Source of the DNA: an uncultured Campylobacter sp.
GTDB taxonomy: Bacteria; Campylobacterota; Campylobacteria; Campylobacterales; Campylobacteraceae
Direction: 5' to 3'
DNA length: 9,792 nucleotides
Assembly (NCBI RefSeq): GCF_938045405.1
Contig: NZ_CALIMW010000074.1
Location: 1-9,792, forward strand
Below are positions 5,636 through 9,792 of the stretch, piece by piece; the first letter of the stretch is position 1; the number at the start of each line of letters is the position of its first letter. The notes below the pieces were generated by a model. It did no database searches and was not told where the DNA came from. It saw only the letters and a list, made by a program, of their open reading frames with translations. The translations under genes and the position numbers were made by a program.

Positions 5636-8482
5636 ATGAACGATCTCATCACCATCACGGGCGCGCGTGAACACAATCTGAAAAATATAAATTTGCAAAT
5701 TCCAAAGGACAAACTCGTCGTTTTTACAGGTCTTAGCGGCAGCGGCAAGAGTACGCTGGCGTTTGATACGCTATATGCCGAGGGGCAGCGCAGATACGTC
5801 GAGAGCCTAAGCAGCTACGCGAGGCAGTTTTTAGACCGCGTAGGCAAGCCCGACGTCGATAAGATCGACGGTCTGACGCCTGCGATCGCGATCGATCAAA
5901 AAACGACGTCGAAAAACCCGCGCTCGACGGTGGGCACGATTACCGAAATTTATGACTATCTGCGCCTCTTATATGCGCGCGTGGGGGTGCAGCACTGCCA
6001 CAAATGCGGCAAACCGATCTCAAAGATGAGCTCCAGCGACATCATCGCCGAGATTATGAAGCTGCCGCGCGGCGCGAAGGTGATCTTGGGCGCGCCCTTG
6101 GTGCGCGAGAAAAAGGGCAGCTTCGCCGATATGTTGCAAAGCTTGCGCGAGCAGGGCTATGTGCGCGCTCAGATCGACGGCGTGCTGGTGCGGCTGGACG
6201 AGGAGATCGAGCTGAGCAAGACGAAAAAGCACTCGATCAAGGTCATCATCGACCGCACGATCATCGATGAGGAAAATTCCATCCGTATTGCAAGCGACGT
6301 CGAAAAGGCGCTCAAGCTCAGCTTCGGCGAGCTTGAGGTGGAGATCGCAAACGCCGCCGAGCTGGGGCTCGCGCAGAGCCTGATCCACTACAGCGAGCAT
6401 ATGGCGTGCTTTGATTGTAAAATTTCATTCAAGCCGCTCGAGCCGCTCGCGTTTAGCTTCAACTCTCCAAAGGGCGCGTGCGAGAGCTGCGACGGGCTAG
6501 GGATAAAATTTAGTCTTGATCTGGGCAAGATCATCAACGAAAACGCCTCGATCGAGGGCGGCGCGATCAAGGTGATGTCGGGCTTTAACAAAAGCTATTA
6601 TTATAAATTTCTACTCGGATTTTGCGAAGCAAACGGCATAAACGTCAAAATCCCGTATGCAAATTTAAGTGAGGAGCAAAAAAAGCTGATCCTCTACGGC
6701 AGCGTCAAAGAGATCGATTTTTACTGGAAAAAGCATAAGCTCGTGCGAAAATTTGAGGGCGCGATCAAGTACGCCTACGATCTGCTCAAAAACGAAAGCG
6801 ATCTGGACGATTATATGAGCGAAAAAATTTGCCCCGACTGCGGCGGACTGCGCCTGCACCCCGAAAGCCTCGCCGTAAAGGTCGCAGATAAGGGCATCGG
6901 CGACGTGATAAATATGAGTATCGCAGACTGCGTGGAGTTTTTCAGCGACGAGAAGCGGTTTTCAAATTTAAGCGAAAAGGACGCGCAGATCGCAGCGCCG
7001 ATCCTAAAAGAGATTAACGAGAGGCTGTTTTTCTTAAAGGACGTGGGACTTGGATACCTCACGCTGGGGCGCGATGCGCGCACCATTAGCGGCGGCGAGG
7101 CGCAGCGTATCCGTATCGCAAGCCAGATCGGCTCTGGTCTTAGCGGCGTGATGTACGTGCTAGATGAGCCTAGCATCGGGCTTCACGAGCGTGATACGCA
7201 AAAGCTCATCAAGACGCTACGAAGCTTACAAGAAAAGGGAAATTCCGTAATCGTCGTCGAGCACGATAAAAAGACGATCGAGGCGGCGGACTTCGTCGTA
7301 GATATCGGCCCGGGGGCGGGCAATCTAGGCGGCGAGGTCGTATTTGCTGGGGATGTGGCGCATCTGCTTAAAAGTAATACGCAAACCGCGCTGTATCTGA
7401 ATAACCAAAAGGAGATAAACTACCAAAAGCACCGCAAGCAGGAGCTTTGGCTAAGTATCAAAAACGTAAATATCAATAATATCCACGGCCTTTGCGCGAA
7501 ATTTCCGCTGCGAAATTTAGTCGGCATCACGGGCGTTAGCGGCAGCGGCAAGAGCTCCTTGGTGCTACAAACCATACTGCCTACCGCGCTTGAGGAGCTA
7601 AATCGCGCTAGAAAGGTGCACGCGGTAAAGGACGCTAAAATTTCGGGGCTTGAGAGCCTGGATAAAGTGATCTATCTGGATCAAACCCCGATCGGACGCA
7701 CCCCGCGCAGCAATCCCGCGACCTACACGGGGGTGATGGACGAGATCCGCGCGCTTTTTGCCGCGACGAAGGAAGCGCAGCTGCGCGGATACAAGATCGG
7801 CCGCTTCAGCTTCAACGTCAAAGGCGGGCGCTGCGAAAAATGCGCGGGCGAGGGCGAGATCACGATCGAGATGCACTTCCTCCCCGATATCAGCGTCGTC
7901 TGCGACGTCTGCCACGGCACGAGATACAATGCGCAGACGCTTGAAATTTTATACAAAAACAAAAGCATAGCCGACGTTTTGGCGATGAGTATCGACGAGG
8001 CGCTCGAGTTTTTCAAAGCCGTGCCTAAAATTTATCAAAAGCTAAAGACGCTCGCGGACGTCGGGCTCGGCTACGTTTCGCTAGGCCAGCCCGCCACGAC
8101 GCTTAGCGGCGGCGAGGCACAGCGCGTCAAGCTCGCCAAGGAGCTAAGTCGCACCGACACGGGTAACACGCTATATATCCTGGACGAGCCCACGACGGGG
8201 CTGCATTTTGCAGACGTAGATCGCCTGGTAGCGGTGTTGCATCATTTGGTCGATCTGGGAAATTCCGTCTTTGTGATCGAGCACAATTTGGACGTCATCA
8301 AAAACTGCGATTACATCATCGATATGGGGCCCGAAGGCGGCGAGGGCGGCGGACAGATCGTTGCTTGTGGCACCCCAGAAAAGCTTGCGAAGGATTTTAA
8401 AAAGACGGGTAGCTACACGGGGGAATTTTTGGCACAGGAGCTAGCGGCGATGAAGAGCGCGAGGAAAAATAAACGGGGCTAA
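5636..8482 (+). CDS. uvrA: UvrABC excinuclease subunit A (UvrA)
   Basis: 948 residues, close to the 940 of E. coli UvrA. It is the cytoplasmic, dimeric ABC-type ATPase that finds bulky DNA lesions and loads UvrB in nucleotide excision repair. The start is the ATG at 5636 (AAGGG, 5 nt spacing; MNDLITITGAREHNLKNINL is the typical UvrA beginning). A TTG at 5618 is too close to the predicted transcription start. First ATPase: Walker A GLSGSGKS at 32-39, signature SGGEAQRI at 485-492, DEPSIG at 510-515. First zinc module: C258, C261, C282 and C285. Extra pairs CHKC (121/124) and CPDC (399/402) are also present. Second ATPase: Walker A GVSGSGKS at 633-640, zinc finger C733, C736, C756 and C759 around EMHFLPD, signature SGGEAQRV at 824-831, DEPTTG at 850-855. 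All key residues are intact. A membrane-protein gene follows after 22 bp with no terminator between them. Confidence 0.99.
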   Translation: MNDLITITGAREHNLKNINLQIPKDKLVVFTGLSGSGKSTLAFDTLYAEGQRRYVESLSSYARQFLDRVGKPDVDKIDGLTPAIAIDQKTTSKNPRSTVGTITEIYDYLRLLYARVGVQHCHKCGKPISKMSSSDIIAEIMKLPRGAKVILGAPLVREKKGSFADMLQSLREQGYVRAQIDGVLVRLDEEIELSKTKKHSIKVIIDRTIIDEENSIRIASDVEKALKLSFGELEVEIANAAELGLAQSLIHYSEHMACFDCKISFKPLEPLAFSFNSPKGACESCDGLGIKFSLDLGKIINENASIEGGAIKVMSGFNKSYYYKFLLGFCEANGINVKIPYANLSEEQKKLILYGSVKEIDFYWKKHKLVRKFEGAIKYAYDLLKNESDLDDYMSEKICPDCGGLRLHPESLAVKVADKGIGDVINMSIADCVEFFSDEKRFSNLSEKDAQIAAPILKEINERLFFLKDVGLGYLTLGRDARTISGGEAQRIRIASQIGSGLSGVMYVLDEPSIGLHERDTQKLIKTLRSLQEKGNSVIVVEHDKKTIEAADFVVDIGPGAGNLGGEVVFAGDVAHLLKSNTQTALYLNNQKEINYQKHRKQELWLSIKNVNINNIHGLCAKFPLRNLVGITGVSGSGKSSLVLQTILPTALEELNRARKVHAVKDAKISGLESLDKVIYLDQTPIGRTPRSNPATYTGVMDEIRALFAATKEAQLRGYKIGRFSFNVKGGRCEKCAGEGEITIEMHFLPDISVVCDVCHGTRYNAQTLEILYKNKSIADVLAMSIDEALEFFKAVPKIYQKLKTLADVGLGYVSLGQPATTLSGGEAQRVKLAKELSRTDTGNTLYILDEPTTGLHFADVDRLVAVLHHLVDLGNSVFVIEHNLDVIKNCDYIIDMGPEGGEGGGQIVACGTPEKLAKDFKKTGSYTGEFLAQELAAMKSARKNKRG

Positions 8483-8504
8483 AACGCCTTATCAGGGGGC
8501 AAGA

Positions 8505-9590
8505 ATGGATCAAAGTAGGTTTGAGGAATTAAAAAAGCTACTACAAAAGCGACATCAAGAGCCGAAGCGGGGCTTGAAACAAAATTCTAACGGCGAAAAT
8601 TCTGGAACATCGAATTTTGGAGTCTCGAATTTCAAAGCTCAAAATTCCGAAATCTCGAATTCCGAAGTCTCAAATTTTGAAGCTTCTAATTCTGAATTCC
8701 TGAATTTTGAACCTCCGAATTCCGAAATCTTGAATTCTGAACCTCTGAATTTCGAATCTCTGAATTCTAAAGCTCCGAATTCCGCTACTGACGCTTTAAA
8801 TTTAGAAGCCGAAGCGGATCAGAATTCTGCCTATGAAAACAACGCAGAGCCGCAAAATTTTATCTTGGATGATAGCGACTCTTTGCAGCAAAATTCCAAA
8901 GCCAGAGATTACGACAAAAATCCGCTAATCATCAAAGATCATACTTATTATGACTATATGAAATACTCTATAGTTCCTACTATGGTAGGCTTGTTAGTAG
9001 CGCTTACATTTGCCACTATCGTAAATTCCATAAACATTAAAATGTTTCGCCTCCTTCCTTTGGTCTTGGTAATATTCGTAACAAATTTTATGAATAGAGA
9101 CGGCGTATACTTCGTGTTTTATAACGATAAAATTTTATATTACAATAAAAATAAGATTCGTAAAACGTTCGAGATAAATACAATCGGCGCTATGGCTTTA
9201 AGCTTTGACTGGAGATGGAGCTGGAAGCAAAAAATACCTATTTATATAAAGGTCTTTCTTGTTCTTTGGTTTTTGCTCGGCTGCTATACGACGGGAGAGC
9301 CGATCAATGGCGTGGCGATAATTTTTACTTTTTGCTTTTCCATTTTAACTACCAAAGCCTATATGCATCTGCTTAGCGGTAGCCTCGGCTTTTTCGGTCT
9401 TCACGATCAGCTTGTGCTTTATAAGGAAAACGCTGAGGTCGAGATACTAAATATCTTGATGGCGAATAAAGAGGAGTATCTGCAGCTGAGAGATTATTTT
9501 ATGCAAACGATGCAAAAAGATATAAACAATCTTCAGCGCACGATGTCGATCTTTAATGAAAAGATAGAATTTAGAAAGTTTAAATTTTAA
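8505..9590 (+). CDS. Four-span membrane protein with an N-terminal pentapeptide-repeat tail, unknown function
   Basis: 361 residues; AGGGGG lies 5-6 nt before the ATG. Residues 1-26 are charged and probably helical. Residues 32-96 form 13 tandem pentapeptides of the pattern N-[F/S]-[E/K/G]-x-[S/L/P/Q], followed by an acidic, Asn-rich linker to about 145. Four hydrophobic segments follow at about 156-174, 180-196, 246-262 and 267-284, in two pairs. Between the pairs lies a beta-like block, GVYFVFYNDKILYYNKNKI (200-218). After the last span comes a similar block (about 294-309, LGFFGLHDQLVLYKEN) and a helical C-terminus (320-361). Both ends are predicted cytoplasmic. The layout of paired spans with short beta-rich cytoplasmic parts occurs in several uncharacterised bacterial membrane protein families; I do not recognise this one. 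The second half is visibly more AT-rich than uvrA. It is probably co-transcribed with uvrA, but a role in repair does not follow from that. Confidence 0.88.
   Translation: MDQSRFEELKKLLQKRHQEPKRGLKQNSNGENSGTSNFGVSNFKAQNSEISNSEVSNFEASNSEFLNFEPPNSEILNSEPLNFESLNSKAPNSATDALNLEAEADQNSAYENNAEPQNFILDDSDSLQQNSKARDYDKNPLIIKDHTYYDYMKYSIVPTMVGLLVALTFATIVNSINIKMFRLLPLVLVIFVTNFMNRDGVYFVFYNDKILYYNKNKIRKTFEINTIGAMALSFDWRWSWKQKIPIYIKVFLVLWFLLGCYTTGEPINGVAIIFTFCFSILTTKAYMHLLSGSLGFFGLHDQLVLYKENAEVEILNILMANKEEYLQLRDYFMQTMQKDINNLQRTMSIFNEKIEFRKFKF
8598..8792 (+). repeat. Tandem degenerate 15-bp coding repeat, 13 units
   Basis: Thirteen consecutive in-frame 15-bp units, each starting with AAT followed by TTY (Phe) or TCY (Ser). 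Example peptides are NFEAS, NSEFL, NFEPP, NSEIL, NSEPL and NFESL. The Phe/Ser switch is a single T/C change, so units alternate between an AATTT and an AATTC core. GAATTC appears at 8657, 8694, 8717, 8732, 8762 and 8777, and once more just outside at 8822. Units are too diverged for easy slippage now, but they clearly arose by tandem duplication. Confidence 0.9.
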
Positions 9591-9669
9591 AAAGCGTATG
9601 TTATGGAGCAAATTGAAAAGGCAAGGAAAATTTTAGCCATTGCGGTTAGATAATAGAATTTCACCCAAC

Positions 9670-9703
9670 AAATTCCATCCCGCGATACGGCGGAATGGAA
9701 TTT
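9670..9703. terminator. Probable bidirectional terminator hairpin
   Basis: AAATTCCATCCCGC (9670-9683) and GCGGAATGGAATTT (9690-9703) form a 14-bp stem with a 6-nt loop. There is one C-A mismatch in the plus-strand RNA, which becomes a G-U pair in the minus-strand RNA. On the plus strand the stem ends in TTTT, then AT-rich DNA. It lies 79 bp after the plus-strand membrane-protein gene and 21 bp after the stop of the apparent convergent gene, a sensible place for a shared terminator. Confidence 0.65.
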
Positions 9704-9724
9704 TAAAATTTAAATTTAAAAGCA

Positions 9725-9792
9725 CTAGCCGTTATATCCTAAGCGGCGCATATTTGCGCACGCGTCCTTGTAGCCGTAATAGCACGAGATGC
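9725..9792 (-). CDS. Probable C-terminal end of a convergent gene, cut by window edge
   Basis: On the minus strand one frame reads 21 codons from the window edge to a TAG at 9727-9725: ISCYYGYKDACANMRRLG, then Tyr-Asn-Gly. The other two frames give less protein-like sequence, one of them with an earlier stop. The placement just before a hairpin with a perfect minus-strand stem supports a real gene end. Two cysteines (SCYY and DACAN) suggest an exported cysteine-containing protein. The DAC motif is shared with the four-cysteine paralogs at the left end, but the rest does not match them and I draw no conclusion. The product is not identifiable from this fragment. Confidence 0.4.
   Translation of the reverse strand, partial: ISCYYGYKDACANMRRLGYNG

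Noticed and set aside
8598..8792. Classical pentapeptide-repeat (A[D/N]LXX) beta-helix
   Set aside because: Only the Asn is constant, and Ser replaces the inward Leu/Phe in about half of the units. That would break the hydrophobic core, so a disordered tail is more likely.
8657..8827. Cluster of GAATTC sites as a restriction-modification signal
   Set aside because: The sites follow directly from the AAT-TCY codon pair repeated in the coding array, and no restriction or methylase gene is in the window.
9603..9653. 16-codon frame after the last complete gene, starting MEQIEKARK
   Set aside because: No ribosome-binding site, very short, and in ordinary AT-rich spacer DNA.

Overview
The window looks like a chromosomal segment of a relatively GC-rich Campylobacter, of the C. 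gracilis / C. rectus / C. showae / C. concisus kind. This is inferred from three things: the very frequent AAATTT and AAAATTTT words in intergenic and coding DNA, a UvrA of the epsilonproteobacterial type, and acceptor sequons of the Campylobacter N-glycosylation system in predicted periplasmic tails. No rRNA, tRNA, CRISPR array, transposase or phage gene is visible.

Layout. From 1 to 5561 every gene is on the minus strand. In transcription order these are an MTAN/nucleoside-phosphorylase-family protein with two large low-complexity insertions (5561-4404), a small polytopic membrane protein (4300-3821), a spore-photoproduct-lyase-like radical SAM protein (3747-2473), a 350-bp AAATTT-rich stretch without a convincing gene, a short-chain dehydrogenase (2122-1454), and three tandem paralogous single-span membrane proteins (1467-982, 995-498 and 409 off the left edge). 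The dehydrogenase and the first two paralogs overlap successively by exactly 14 nt and are probably translationally coupled. From 5636 the plus strand carries uvrA and, 22 bp later, a membrane protein with a tandem 15-bp coding repeat. A hairpin at 9670-9703 separates this gene from what looks like the 3' end of a convergent minus-strand gene running off the right edge.

How the genes work together. UvrA is the damage-recognition ATPase of nucleotide excision repair, and the radical SAM protein belongs to a family whose founding member repairs a UV photoproduct. They lie on opposite strands in separate transcription units, so a joint role is only a possibility. The SDR/paralog cluster is the most unusual part. 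It encodes small proteins with an N-terminal membrane anchor, a compact four-cysteine domain and a fast-diverging hydrophilic tail. The tails contain D/E-X-N-X-S/T sequons, so they are candidates for a small family of periplasmic N-glycoproteins.

A second theme is protein growth by AT-rich, AAATTT/GAATTC-type sequence. It appears as roughly 150 extra residues in the nucleosidase-family protein and as the 13-unit pentapeptide array in the last complete gene.
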